Shown: positions 1-9,205 of the stretch, one piece after another
How positions within the stretch are numbered: the first letter of the stretch is position 1
How the letters are laid out: every line of letters starts with the position of its first letter
Origin: Salegentibacter sp. Hel_I_6
GTDB lineage: Bacteria > Bacteroidota > Bacteroidia > Flavobacteriales > Flavobacteriaceae
Direction: 5' to 3'
Length of the DNA stretch: 64,000 nt
Assembly (NCBI RefSeq): GCF_000745315.1
Contig: NZ_JQNQ01000001.1
Span: forward strand, 2,976,001-3,040,000
Notes under the pieces: generated by a model
What the model was told of the DNA's origin: nothing
The model's input: the letters and a program-made list of their open reading frames with translations, nothing else
Database searches by the model: none
Position numbers and translations under genes: made by a program

Positions 1-2
1 AG

Positions 3-2360
3 CTTGGTAATTTTGAAGAGGCTATTAAACTGGCCAAAGCCCAATTACAAAATTCTAACCGCTTAGAGCAATCTCAGCTTAATAAGATAATTGGGGAAAG
101 CTATTTTAACTTAGAGCAGTATGAAGAAGCTTTGCCATATTTAAAAGAGTATGAGGGGGAACGCGGCCGATGGAATAACACCGATTATTACCAGTTGGGT
201 TATACCTATTACAAACAGGGAGAATATGAAAATGCGATCTCTGAATTTAATAAAATTATAGATGGGAAAAATGAAGTTGCGCAAAACGCTTATTATCATT
301 TAGCGCAATCTTATTTAGAATCTGATCAAAAACAACAAGCCTTAAACGCATTTAAGAATGCCAGTGAAATGGATTTCAATCCAGAAATTCAGGAAGATGC
401 GTATATGAATTATGCTAAACTGAGTTACGAGATTGGAAACAGCTACGAGAGCCCTTCCCAGGTTTTAATAAATTATATCGAAAAATATCCTGAATCTGAA
501 AACCGTGAAGCAATGGAAAGTTTGCTCATAGACTCTTTCCTTACTTCTGGTAATTTTGAGGAAGCAATGCGTTTGTTGGAAAATAATAGAAATTTCAGCG
601 ATAAGCAGGCTTATCAAAAAGTAGCTTATTATTACGGGCTTCAGCTTTATGAAGAGAGTAATTATGGGGAAGCGATCAATAATTTTGAAAAGGCACTTTC
701 TGAACCTCGCGATCAAAAAATAACCGCTAAAGCCACTTTTTGGAAAGCCGAAAGTGAATATAGTATTAACCGAATTGACGATGCAATAATAGGTTACCGC
801 GAGTTTGCAGGGATGAATGCAGCCAGGGGAACAGACGAATTTGAAAACCTGGATTATAATCTTGGTTATGCCTATTTTAAAAAGAATGAATATTCAAGAG
901 CCATAGAATATTTTAAAAGATATTCAGATAATAGTTCTAATGAAATTGCCCGAAGAAATGATGCCTTACTGCGTTTGGGAGATACTTACTTTGTTAGCAG
1001 TCAATACTGGCCGGCAATAGAAGCTTATGAGAAAGCACTTTTGCAAAGCGGAAATAACGATTATGCCGCATTCCAAAAAGCGATGAGCTACGGCTTTATT
1101 GATAGAAGAGATACCAAAATTTCTGAACTCAAAAGTTTTATAAATCAATATTCACGCTCCTCTTATAGAGACGATGCTATGTATGAATTAGGAAACACAT
1201 TTGTTTCAGCAAATAATACAAATGAAGCTTTATCAGCTTACGACCGATTGATTAGAGAAGTGCCTCAAAGTGCATTTGTGCCAAAAGCAATGTTACGCCA
1301 GGGCTTAATTCATTACAACGCCGATAATGGAAATCGGGCGTTAGAGAGATTGAAGAAAATTGTAAACGACTATCCTAATACCCCCGAAGCTATGCAGGCG
1401 GTTTCTACCGCAAGAATGGTATATGTAGACCTTGGGCGTACCGATGAGTATGCAAGCTGGGTTCAAAATATAGATTTTGTAGAAGTTACCGATGCCGATT
1501 TGGATAACACTACCTACGAATCTGCTGAAAATCAGTATTTCAATAATGATTATGACCGTGCAATTAGCGGTTTTGAAAATTATTTACAGCGTTTCCCTAA
1601 TGGAATTCATTCTATAAATGCGAATTTCTATTTAGGACAAATGTATTTTAGAAATGGAGATAAACAGAAAGCGGCTGATAATTACCGTTCTGTAGCCAAT
1701 AAACCTAAAAACGAGTTTACCGAAGATGCTCTTTCAAGATTATCGGAGATCCTTTTAGAAAATGAAAATTACCGTGAAGCAGTAAGTTATTTGGAGAGAT
1801 TAGAAAAAGAAGCCAGTGCTGAACAAAATGTGATTTTTGCACAATCTAATCTTATGAAATCCTACCTGGAGTTAAACCAGCCGGAAAAAGCTGCTAATTA
1901 CGCCGATAAGGTATTGGCTAATTCAGAGTCAGATTCTGAAGCAAGGAATGATGCTCGAGTTATTGTAGCGAGAGCAGCGTTTGCTTCCGGAAATATGAGT
2001 AAAGCAAAAAGCGCTTATGCTGAAGTGCAAAAATCGGCAAAAGGAGAATTAGCTGCGGAGGCTTTATATTATGATGCTTACTTTAAAAATTCTGACAGGA
2101 ATTTTGAAGCTTCTAATGCTGCGGTGCAAATTTTAGCAAAAGATTTTTCAGGCTACAAGCGCTGGGGCGCAAAAGGTTTGGTGCTTATGGCAGATAACTT
2201 TTACGAGTTAGGTGATGCCTACCAGGCAACATACATTCTGGAAAATGTAATCAAAAATTTCTCCAATTATCCAGAAATTGTACAGGAAGCTAAACAAGAA
2301 CTTTCCAGAATAAAGACCGAGGAAGCAAAAACCAATTCTTCAGTAGAAGCAAACAACTAA
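3..2360 (+). CDS. Tetratricopeptide-repeat protein, 5' end cut by the window edge
   Basis: The frame is open from base 3 to the stop at 2360 (785 codons visible), so the true start lies outside the window. The first start-like codon, a TTG at 132, is inside the repeat region and is not a believable start. The protein is a continuous array of roughly 35-residue helical hairpins of TPR type, for example YYQLGYTYYKQGEYENAI near base 185 and YNLGYAYFKKNEYSRAI near base 860. TPR arrays are protein-binding scaffolds; in Bacteroidota such long ones are often periplasmic. It ends 34 bases before an outer-membrane barrel gene on the same strand, so the two are probably co-transcribed and may act together at the envelope. 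The exact function is unknown. Family call is secure; role is inference. Confidence 0.85.
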   Translation, partial: LGNFEEAIKLAKAQLQNSNRLEQSQLNKIIGESYFNLEQYEEALPYLKEYEGERGRWNNTDYYQLGYTYYKQGEYENAISEFNKIIDGKNEVAQNAYYHLAQSYLESDQKQQALNAFKNASEMDFNPEIQEDAYMNYAKLSYEIGNSYESPSQVLINYIEKYPESENREAMESLLIDSFLTSGNFEEAMRLLENNRNFSDKQAYQKVAYYYGLQLYEESNYGEAINNFEKALSEPRDQKITAKATFWKAESEYSINRIDDAIIGYREFAGMNAARGTDEFENLDYNLGYAYFKKNEYSRAIEYFKRYSDNSSNEIARRNDALLRLGDTYFVSSQYWPAIEAYEKALLQSGNNDYAAFQKAMSYGFIDRRDTKISELKSFINQYSRSSYRDDAMYELGNTFVSANNTNEALSAYDRLIREVPQSAFVPKAMLRQGLIHYNADNGNRALERLKKIVNDYPNTPEAMQAVSTARMVYVDLGRTDEYASWVQNIDFVEVTDADLDNTTYESAENQYFNNDYDRAISGFENYLQRFPNGIHSINANFYLGQMYFRNGDKQKAADNYRSVANKPKNEFTEDALSRLSEILLENENYREAVSYLERLEKEASAEQNVIFAQSNLMKSYLELNQPEKAANYADKVLANSESDSEARNDARVIVARAAFASGNMSKAKSAYAEVQKSAKGELAAEALYYDAYFKNSDRNFEASNAAVQILAKDFSGYKRWGAKGLVLMADNFYELGDAYQATYILENVIKNFSNYPEIVQEAKQELSRIKTEEAKTNSSVEANN

Positions 2361-2394
2361 TTCAACTTTCAATTTAACATTTAAGAATTTCTAT

Positions 2395-4119
2395 ATGCAA
2401 ATGTTTTCAATAAAAAGATGCCTGTTTTTAAGTTCATTTTTAATAAGTGGGGTTCTTTTTGCTCAGGATCCTATAGGCAGTGAAACGGTAACCGTGATAA
2501 AACCCTACACGCCAACTGTTGAAGATGCTAATAAAATAAAGCAAACCCCGGTAGAATCAGATTCTGTTAGAACCGAAAAAAAGCCGGTACAGTATCGTAT
2601 ATTTTCTGTACCCGTAGCTTCTACTTTTACACCTTCAAAAGGGCGTGCGACTACTGTAGAAAGAGAAAGGCCGATAAAGGTTTATGATAATTATGCGAGT
2701 CTTGGCTTTGGAAATTATGGCAACCTTCTCGCCGAGTTTTATAGCAATCTGGAAGTGAACCGAAGTGATAATTTCGGGATCTATTTAGATCATAATTCTT
2801 CACAAGGAGGAATTGATGGTATTGCCTTAGACGATAAATTTTATGATACCGAGCTCAATTTAAGTTACAATTCAAAAACCCGCAACCTTGGATGGAAAAC
2901 CGAAGTTGGTGCGCAACACCAGCTTTTTAATTGGTATGGTTTGCCAGAGCAAGCTAATTTTAGCGACCAGCAAATAGCTGCTATAGATCCTTCCCAGAAC
3001 TACTTTTCAGCTTATGCCGGAGGAGAAATAGAGCTGTATGATTCGTTTTTTGATAATGCAAGAGCGAAATTTAGACATACGGGCGATTCTTATTCAACTT
3101 CAGAAAATCATTTTGACGCCCGCGGAACTTTTGAGGTAAATATTGCCGATGAGCTTATTACCACCAATATTTATACTGATATCGTTCAGGGACAAATGGG
3201 AGAAGAATTTCTAGGATTTGGAAACTATGAGTATGCGTTTATGAACTTCGGGATTAATCCAAGTTTATTAATTTTAAGAGACGACCTAACCATTAATCTT
3301 GGTGCGGCATTTTTCTATAGCCAGGATGTGGAAAACAGTGATGGTAACTTTTATATCTATCCAAAAGTAACAGCAAGCTACAGGCTTGGCGGTGATTATT
3401 TCACACCTTATGCCGGTCTTGAAGGAGGTTTGCAACAAAATACTTACTATAGGTTTATTCAGGAGAATCCCTTTGTGTCTCCAAGTATAGAGATTAGACC
3501 CACAGATAATGAATACAATGCCTATGTTGGTGCTAAGGGTAAATTAAGCAATAGTATTTCCTATAACTTCAAAACAGGTTACGAGTCGCAATTCAATAAA
3601 GCGATGTTTAAGCGAAATCCACAGGCTAATAGTTTGACTAGTGAAAATTATGCCTACGGAAATTCCTTTGAAGTAGTTTATGATGATGTAAAAACACTTT
3701 CAGTTGCAGGAGAAGTAAACGTAGATGTAAACAGAAATTTTCGTCTTGGAGTAAATGCTGAATATTTTAATTACAGCACAACCGATGAGGTAGAGGCCTG
3801 GAACCTTCCAGATTTAAAAGCATCATTAAATGCTGATTATCAAATTAATGAAAAATGGTACACCGGTGCTAACTTATTTTATGTTGGAGAACGTTTTGAC
3901 CAGGAGAGAATAGTTAATGCTACGCAACCCACTTTGGGAACAATTACAATTGATAGTTATTTTGATGTAAATGCTCATTTAGGCTACCGATTTAATGAAA
4001 GGCTTTCAATATTTGCAAAAGGAAGTAATTTACTTAATAACGATTATCAACGATGGACCAATTTTAGGGTACAGGGATTACAACTTCTTGCGGGAGCAAC
4101 ATATAAATTCGATTTTTAA
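2395..4119 (+). CDS. Outer-membrane beta-barrel protein, TonB-receptor-like
   Basis: 574 residues with a Sec signal peptide (KRCLFLSSFLISGVLFAQ, cleavage after the Ala-Gln region). The mature N-terminus has a conserved-looking SETVTVIKPYTPTVEDA segment, followed by repeated amphipathic strands rich in Tyr, Asn and Asp. The C-terminus (LNNDYQRW...AGATYKFDF) is the closing strand typical of TonB-dependent receptor barrels, with a terminal Phe for Bam recognition. I do not see a clear plug domain, so it may be a barrel without TonB-dependent transport. A second Met at 2401 is an equally possible start. It follows the TPR gene by 34 bases and precedes a strong terminator, so the TPR and barrel genes look like one unit. 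Confidence 0.75.
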   Translation: MQMFSIKRCLFLSSFLISGVLFAQDPIGSETVTVIKPYTPTVEDANKIKQTPVESDSVRTEKKPVQYRIFSVPVASTFTPSKGRATTVERERPIKVYDNYASLGFGNYGNLLAEFYSNLEVNRSDNFGIYLDHNSSQGGIDGIALDDKFYDTELNLSYNSKTRNLGWKTEVGAQHQLFNWYGLPEQANFSDQQIAAIDPSQNYFSAYAGGEIELYDSFFDNARAKFRHTGDSYSTSENHFDARGTFEVNIADELITTNIYTDIVQGQMGEEFLGFGNYEYAFMNFGINPSLLILRDDLTINLGAAFFYSQDVENSDGNFYIYPKVTASYRLGGDYFTPYAGLEGGLQQNTYYRFIQENPFVSPSIEIRPTDNEYNAYVGAKGKLSNSISYNFKTGYESQFNKAMFKRNPQANSLTSENYAYGNSFEVVYDDVKTLSVAGEVNVDVNRNFRLGVNAEYFNYSTTDEVEAWNLPDLKASLNADYQINEKWYTGANLFYVGERFDQERIVNATQPTLGTITIDSYFDVNAHLGYRFNERLSIFAKGSNLLNNDYQRWTNFRVQGLQLLAGATYKFDF

Positions 4120-4142
4120 TAAATCAAGCTTCTTAAACTAAT

Positions 4143-4170
4143 AAAAAGCACCATTTTTTGGTGCTTTTTT
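4143..4170 (+). terminator. Intrinsic terminator after the TPR/barrel unit
   Basis: Arms AAAAAGCACCA and TGGTGCTTTTT with a five-T loop, ending in a run of T. It lies 23 bases after the barrel stop codon. The rest of the 4120-4382 gap shows no gene; I could not assign a clear promoter for the next gene. Confidence 0.9.
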
Positions 4171-4382
4171 GCATTATTCTAATTATATTTTGCTTTTAAA
4201 AATATTGTAAAAGACTATTAAACAGTTGTTTGACCTGTTTTTTGTCCTAAAATTCCTTAACAATAAGACAACATTGAAAATTCAAAATTAACATTAGAAC
4301 TAAGTAATATTGTACCCAATTTTATCTGGCGTTTTAGTACGTCAAATTCTTGATGAACCAAACTATGAAAATAGCTACTTAA

Positions 4383-5513
4383 ATGGCAAAAAAAGGAAAA
4401 AAGTTTCAACGTAGTGACCGGTCCAGGCCGTATTTGAATATTCTGGACTTTATGGTTCAGGAAAAGGCTTTTCTTGCAATTGTAATTGTTGGTATTATTA
4501 TGGCCGGGATCTTTACCGGTAATAAAACCGCAGCAATGTGGCTGGGTTTCTTTTTTGCAGCCTATGCTACAGTTGCTAATGATAGTATACAATCGCTTGG
4601 GACATTTATTGAAAGTAATAAAGCAAAGCGCTGGTGGATTTTATGGCTTTATGTAGGAGCTATTTTTCTGGGAGTAGTGAGTTTTAGCTGGTTCTATTTT
4701 GATGGGGATGTAACCTTTCAACGACTCCTTAAACCCGATGGGACATCACCTTATCCACACCCAGAAACCTTCAGTTTCTTTCAGATTATAGCACCATTAG
4801 TACTGCTAATTTTAACCAGGCTTAAAATGCCTGTGTCCACAACATTCCTTATTTTAAGTGTGTTTAGTGCTGATACCTCCGGGATTACCTCGGTGGTTTG
4901 GAAGAGTTGGTCTGGATATATCATGGCTTTCATTCTTTCATTCCTGGTATGGTATTTCTCCTATAATTTTATAAGGAAATACTTTAAAAGTAGGAAATTC
5001 AATAACAGTTGGACGGCAGTTCAATGGCTTGTAAGTGGTACACTTTGGGGCGTATGGGTAATGCAGGATGGTGCTAATATAGCCGTATTCCTGCCAAGAA
5101 GCCTGGATGCATTTCAATTCATAATATTTGCGCTTACTATTTTTGGAGGACTCGGATTGTTATTTTACCTAAGAGGAGATAAAATTCAGGAAGTGGTAAG
5201 CGAAAAGTCGAGAATTTCAGATATCCGAGCTGCAACTTTGGTAGATTTAACTTATGTGATCTTACTTATCTATAAACTATTTATAAGTACCGTGCCTATG
5301 AGTACCACCTGGGTTTTCCTCGGTATTATTGGAGGTAGAGAAATAGCGATTAGTTTGGCTAGAAATAAAAAAGGTAAAAAACATAGAAAGAAAGCCGGTA
5401 AGATGATCTTTAAAGATTTTGCTTACGCAATGATTGGCTTGTTCGTATCTGTAGGCCTTGCTGCCGCGGCAAATAAAAGTATACGCGATCAAATTTTCGA
5501 TGCTATTTTTTAA
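4383..5513 (+). CDS. PiT-family-like inorganic phosphate (anion) permease
   Basis: 376 residues, polytopic, with about nine to ten hydrophobic helices after a basic cytoplasmic N-terminus (MAKKGKKFQRSDRSRP). Two half-repeats can be seen: VANDSIQSLGTF (about residues 64-75) matches the PiT signature GANDVANA..GT, and QDGANIAVFLP matches it degenerately in the second half. Each half is followed by a (V)P(V/M)STT motif (KMPVSTTFLI; VPMSTTWVFLG). This duplicated ND/STT layout is characteristic of PiT phosphate:cation symporters. The second-half Asn-Asp pair is not conserved in the usual form, so substrate is uncertain. It is a single-gene unit between two terminators. Confidence 0.7.
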   Translation: MAKKGKKFQRSDRSRPYLNILDFMVQEKAFLAIVIVGIIMAGIFTGNKTAAMWLGFFFAAYATVANDSIQSLGTFIESNKAKRWWILWLYVGAIFLGVVSFSWFYFDGDVTFQRLLKPDGTSPYPHPETFSFFQIIAPLVLLILTRLKMPVSTTFLILSVFSADTSGITSVVWKSWSGYIMAFILSFLVWYFSYNFIRKYFKSRKFNNSWTAVQWLVSGTLWGVWVMQDGANIAVFLPRSLDAFQFIIFALTIFGGLGLLFYLRGDKIQEVVSEKSRISDIRAATLVDLTYVILLIYKLFISTVPMSTTWVFLGIIGGREIAISLARNKKGKKHRKKAGKMIFKDFAYAMIGLFVSVGLAAAANKSIRDQIFDAIF

Positions 5514-5535
5514 GCATTAACTAAATAAAACCCCT

Positions 5536-5570
5536 AAAAATGCGCCTTTAACTGGCGCATTTTTTATTTT
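5536..5570 (+). terminator. Intrinsic terminator after the PiT-like permease
   Basis: Stem AAAAATGCGCC / GGCGCATTTTT with a seven-base loop, followed by a T-rich tract. It starts 22 bases after the permease stop codon. Confidence 0.9.
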
Positions 5571-5589
5571 TATACAAAAATTTATCACT

Positions 5590-7218
5590 ATGAAAAGAAT
5601 TTTACTCGCCTGCCTTTTTATCAGCGGCCTTATTTCCTGTAATTCTGAAGAAAAAGAGGGAGCCGATCTCTTGGTTTATAATGCTGAAATTTACACGGTA
5701 GACGAAAATTTTAGTACCGCTGAAGCATTTGTAATAAAGGATGGAAAGTTTCTGGAAATAGGTACTGCTGAAACACTTCAGGAAAAATATAAAGTAGCCG
5801 AAAAACTGAATGCCGGCGGGAAAAGCGTTTTTCCCGGTTTTATAGATGGTCACGCCCATTTTTACCGGTTGGGTCTTCAACAGCAGCGAGTAGATCTCAC
5901 GGGAACTAAAAGCTTTGATGAAGTAGTGCAGCGCATTGTAGATTTTCAGGAAGAACGCGATGTAGAATTTATAACCGGTAGAGGCTGGGATCAGAACGAT
6001 TGGGAAAATAAAGAATTTCCTACTAAAGATACCTTAGATCAATTGTTTCCCGATACCCCAATTGCTATAACTCGAATAGACGGGCACGCCCTTTTGGTCA
6101 ATCAGGCAGCTCTAGATAAAGCAGGAATTACCACAGAAACTCCCTTTGATGGCGGTGATATTGAACAAAAGGACGGTAAACTTACCGGAATCCTTATAGA
6201 TAATCCAATGGGTCTTATTGCTGATGCTCAACCTGAAGCGTCTCTAGAAGAGCAGGTGAACGCGTTACTCGACGCTCAAAAAATTTCTTTTGAATACGGA
6301 TTAACCACTGTGGTTGATGCGGGAATAGATAAAGAAACCATAGAACTTATGGATAGCCTTCATAAAGACGGCAGTCTTAAAGTGAAGCTTTATGCAATGA
6401 TTAGCAATACTGAGAAAAATCTTGACTTTTATTTGGACAAAGACCCAATTAAAACCGATAGGTTGAATGTGAGGTCGGTGAAGTTTTATGGCGATGGCGC
6501 ACTAGGTTCAAGAGGTGCGGCCTTAAAAGAAGAATACAGCGACCGTGCCGGGCATTTTGGAGCACTGCTTTCTCCTGTTGAAGATTTCAAAAAAACTGCA
6601 GAACGCGTGGCGGCTTCTAAATTTCAGTTGAACACACACGCCATTGGGGATTCTGCTAATTATGTGGTTTTAGAGACTTATAATGAACTTTTAAAGGATG
6701 ATGAAGATCGTAGATGGCGAGTAGAACATGCACAGATAATAGATGAGGAAGATTTTAAATATTTCAGTAAGAATATTATTCCTTCGGTTCAGCCTACTCA
6801 CGCTACCAGTGATATGTATTGGGCAGAAGATCGTTTGGGCGAAGAGCGTATGCAAGGCGCCTATGCATTTAAGAAATTACTGGACCAGGCGGGAATAGTT
6901 GCCCTGGGAACCGATTTTCCAGTGGAAGAGGTGAGCCCTTTTCTAACTTTTTATTCTGCTGTAGCTAGACAGGATACTGATAATTATCCTGAAAATGGTT
7001 TTATGATGGAGCAGGCGCTTTCTAGAGAGGAAACCTTAAAGGGAATGACCATTTGGGCGGCTTTTGCTAATTTTGAAGAAGAGGAAAAAGGAAGTATTGA
7101 AGCAGGTAAGTTTGCCGATTTCATCATCCTGGATCAGGATATTATGAAAATTGATGCTTCAGAAATTCCTGGAATAAAAGTTTTAGAAACCTATGTAAAT
7201 GGTGAAAAGGTATATTAA
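5590..7218 (+). CDS. Amidohydrolase family 3 (YtcJ-like) lipoprotein
   Basis: 542 residues. The N-terminus MKRILLACLFISGLISCNSEE is a lipoprotein signal with Cys17 as acylation site. The catalytic domain carries the metal-binding HxH motif in FPGFIDGHAHFYRLG (around residue 80), later histidines in LNTHAIGDSANY and VEHAQIID, and the aspartate of ALGTDFPVE, in the order expected of the YtcJ/NfdA branch of metal-dependent amidohydrolases. The C-terminus (GSIEAGKFADFIILDQD) rebuilds the small beta-sandwich typical of the superfamily. Substrate is probably an N-acyl amine or amide, but nothing in the sequence fixes it. It sits between a terminator upstream and a new promoter downstream, so it looks monocistronic. 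Location is probably the periplasmic side of a membrane. Confidence 0.85.
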   Translation: MKRILLACLFISGLISCNSEEKEGADLLVYNAEIYTVDENFSTAEAFVIKDGKFLEIGTAETLQEKYKVAEKLNAGGKSVFPGFIDGHAHFYRLGLQQQRVDLTGTKSFDEVVQRIVDFQEERDVEFITGRGWDQNDWENKEFPTKDTLDQLFPDTPIAITRIDGHALLVNQAALDKAGITTETPFDGGDIEQKDGKLTGILIDNPMGLIADAQPEASLEEQVNALLDAQKISFEYGLTTVVDAGIDKETIELMDSLHKDGSLKVKLYAMISNTEKNLDFYLDKDPIKTDRLNVRSVKFYGDGALGSRGAALKEEYSDRAGHFGALLSPVEDFKKTAERVAASKFQLNTHAIGDSANYVVLETYNELLKDDEDRRWRVEHAQIIDEEDFKYFSKNIIPSVQPTHATSDMYWAEDRLGEERMQGAYAFKKLLDQAGIVALGTDFPVEEVSPFLTFYSAVARQDTDNYPENGFMMEQALSREETLKGMTIWAAFANFEEEEKGSIEAGKFADFIILDQDIMKIDASEIPGIKVLETYVNGEKVY

Positions 7219-7239
7219 ACCTATTTTGTTGAAAAAGAA

Positions 7240-7247
7240 TATCTTTG
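7240..7247 (+). promoter_or_regulatory. Bacteroidota -7 promoter element for the PPIase gene
   Basis: TATCTTTG matches TAnnTTTG and is followed by C. No good TTG lies 19 bases upstream. It overlaps an in-frame TTG (7245) that could be mistaken for a start codon, which supports the ATG at 7269 as the real start. Confidence 0.6.
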
Positions 7248-7268
7248 CACCTCAAAAAATATAAGAAA

Positions 7269-8201
7269 ATGAACGACGGATTATATGCTAAATTTTATAC
7301 CACTAAAGGTCAGATCTTAGTGGAACTGGAATTTGAAAAAGTACCCGGCACAGTAGGAAACTTTGTAGGTCTTGCTGAAGGGAAATTAGAGAACGATGCT
7401 TTCCCACAAGGAAAACCTTATTATAACGATCTTAAATTTCATCGGGTGATTCCTAACTTTATGGTTCAGGGGGGAGATCCCCAGGGAACAGGAGTTGGTG
7501 GCCCTGGATACAAATTTGAGGACGAAATTCACCCAGAATTAAAACATGATGCTCCTGGAAAACTTTCTATGGCCAATGCCGGTCCCGGAACTAATGGGAG
7601 TCAGTTTTTTATTACGCATACCGAAACTCCCTGGTTAGACGGTAAACATACTGTTTTTGGTAGTGTAATTGAAGGTCAGGATGTAGTTGATAGTATTAAG
7701 CAAGGAGATAAGATAGAAAAACTGGAGATTCTTAGAGCTGGTGAAAAAGCTGAAAGTTTTAATGCGGTAGAGTCTTTTAGACAATTTGATGGCGCCAAAG
7801 CTAAAAGAGAAGAAGCTGCTAAAAAAAGGGAAGACGAATTGCTTGGAAAACTATCAGAAGGATTTAAAACCACAGAAAGCGGACTTCGATATAAAATCGA
7901 GAAAAAAGGAGAAGGTGCGAAACCTGAAAAGGGACAAACCGTATCTGTACACTACAAAGGGATGTTAACCGATGGTAGCGTTTTTGATTCATCTTATAAA
8001 AGAAATCAACCGCTGGAATTTCCGGTGGGAGTAGGTCACGTAATAAGTGGCTGGGATGAAGGTATTTTATTGTTGAATGTTGGAGACCAGGCTCGTTTCG
8101 TAATTCCTTCGCATTTGGCTTATGGAGAACAAGGTGCGGGTGGAGTAATTCCTCCAAATGCAGCGCTGGTTTTTGATGTAGAATTGGTAGCGGTAAAATA
8201 A
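7269..8201 (+). CDS. Peptidyl-prolyl isomerase: cyclophilin-FKBP fusion
   Basis: 310 residues from the ATG at 7269 ([20 protein letters not shown]). The N-terminal half is a cyclophilin: [30 protein letters not shown] and [11 protein letters not shown] contain the conserved Arg, Phe, Met, Gln and Phe of the active site. A charged linker rich in Lys and Glu follows (about residues 165-205). The C-terminal half is an FKBP domain: [33 protein letters not shown] and [13 protein letters not shown] hold the usual aromatic pocket residues. No signal peptide is visible, so the protein is probably cytoplasmic. Both domains catalyse cis-trans isomerisation of Xaa-Pro bonds. An upstream TTG at 7245 is rejected because it lies in the promoter. 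Confidence 0.92.
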   Translation: MNDGLYAKFYTTKGQILVELEFEKVPGTVGNFVGLAEGKLENDAFPQGKPYYNDLKFHRVIPNFMVQGGDPQGTGVGGPGYKFEDEIHPELKHDAPGKLSMANAGPGTNGSQFFITHTETPWLDGKHTVFGSVIEGQDVVDSIKQGDKIEKLEILRAGEKAESFNAVESFRQFDGAKAKREEAAKKREDELLGKLSEGFKTTESGLRYKIEKKGEGAKPEKGQTVSVHYKGMLTDGSVFDSSYKRNQPLEFPVGVGHVISGWDEGILLLNVGDQARFVIPSHLAYGEQGAGGVIPPNAALVFDVELVAVK

Positions 8202-8231
8202 AAGCCCCCTAACCCCCGAAGGGGGAACTTA
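8202..8231 (+). repeat. Short GC-rich repeat with CCCCC-GAA-GGGGG hairpin at gene 3' end
   Basis: AAGCCCCCTAACCCCCGAAGGGGGAACTT immediately follows the PPIase stop codon. It folds into a CCCCC/GGGGG hairpin with a GAA loop and stands out against AT-rich DNA. A diverged copy lies at 53172-53201 on the minus strand, also right after a stop codon. It looks like a dispersed intergenic repeat of Bacteroidota genomes. Confidence 0.6.
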
Positions 8232-8237
8232 AATAAT

Positions 8238-8284
8238 AAAAAAATACCTCACAAGTTTCAAAAACCTGTGAGGTATTTTTTTAA
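8238..8284 (+). terminator. Intrinsic terminator after the PPIase gene
   Basis: Stem AAAAATACCTCACA / TGTGAGGTATTTTTT around an A-rich loop, with T-runs on both strands. It can also serve genes arriving from the minus strand (peroxiredoxin, ending at 8423). Confidence 0.85.
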
Positions 8285-8309
8285 AAGAACAAGTCTAAAG
8301 TCTTGTTTT

Positions 8310-8389
8310 CGTCAAGCCGAACTTGTTTCAGCTTCTAACCTGAATAGATTATCAACATCTTAGATCCTGAAACAAGTTCAGGATTACGA
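8310..8389. repeat. Dispersed palindromic element, copy A
   Basis: Left end CGTCAAGCCGAACTTGTTTC, right end CCTGAAACAAGTTCAGGATTACGA. The arms are inverted copies of a GAACTTGTTTCAG core. Four more copies lie at 18868, 31389, 38390 and 52019, always between genes. No coding potential. See findings. Confidence 0.85.
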
Positions 8390-8422
8390 GTTGAAGAACA
8401 TTTCCAAGTTCTTTCATAATTT

Positions 8423-9064
8423 TTACTTAGAATCCGGCTGTGGCGTCATTCTAAGATATGGTTTTACCTCTTTAAAACCTTTTGGGAACATCTTCTTTGC
8501 ATCTTCATTAGAAACCGATGGACTAATCACCACATCATCACCTTGTTTCCAATTAGCCGGTGTGGCTACTTTTTGGTAAGCGGTAAGTTGTAACGAGTCT
8601 ATAACCCTTAATAATTCATCAAAATTTCTACCTGTACTCGCCGGGTAGGTAATCATTAATTTAATGCTTTTATCTGGCCCAATTACATAAACTGAACGTA
8701 CAGTAAGTGTATTATCAGCTTTGGGGTGTATCATTCCGTAGAGGTTGGAAACTTTCTTATCTTCATCTGCGATAATTGGAAAATTAACCGTGGTATTTTG
8801 AGTTTCGTTTATATCGTCAATCCAGCCTTTATGCGATTCTACTCCATCTACACTTAAAGCCATCACTTTAGTGTTGCGAGCTTCAAATTTATCTTTATAC
8901 TTAGCCACGGTACCAAGTTCGGTGGTACAAACCGGCGTATAATCGGCAGGATGCGAAAATAAAATTCCCCAGCTATCTCCTAAATAATCATAAAAATTAA
9001 TTTTTCCTTCTGAAGTTTCAGCATCAAAATTTGGTGCTTTATCTCCTAATTTTAATTCGCTCAT
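8423..9064 (-). CDS. Peroxiredoxin, 1-Cys Prx6 type
   Basis: 213 residues, the usual Prx6 length. The peroxidatic cysteine is Cys46 in HPADYTPVCTTE; the PVCTTE form is diagnostic of the Prx6 group. The C-terminal dimerisation region (YQKVATPANWKQGDDVVISP...PYLRMTPQP) is also typical. It reduces hydrogen and alkyl peroxides in the cytoplasm; a resolving cysteine is not evident, consistent with a 1-Cys mechanism. The next gene on the same strand (9206-9778) is a thioredoxin-fold protein, so both may serve redox defence, but 141 bases separate them and I see no clear promoter in between. Confidence 0.93.
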   Translation of the reverse strand: MSELKLGDKAPNFDAETSEGKINFYDYLGDSWGILFSHPADYTPVCTTELGTVAKYKDKFEARNTKVMALSVDGVESHKGWIDDINETQNTTVNFPIIADEDKKVSNLYGMIHPKADNTLTVRSVYVIGPDKSIKLMITYPASTGRNFDELLRVIDSLQLTAYQKVATPANWKQGDDVVISPSVSNEDAKKMFPKGFKEVKPYLRMTPQPDSK

Positions 9065-9205
9065 AATACTATATTTTAAAAATTCGAATTATAAAATTAA
9101 AGAATAATTCTCAGTAAAACCTACTAAACCAATAGGATTTATTTGCTTTGTGATAAGATTAACTGATTGCTACTTTTTGGTTTCAAAATGAGTAAAATTC
9201 TATGC

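Noticed and set aside
7245..7268. TTG start for the PPIase fusion
   Set aside because: The codon is part of the -7 promoter element; the ATG at 7269 matches the start of the cyclophilin domain.
8310..8389. Dispersed palindromes as CRISPR repeats
   Set aside because: The copies are single, lie tens of kilobases apart and have no spacer array.
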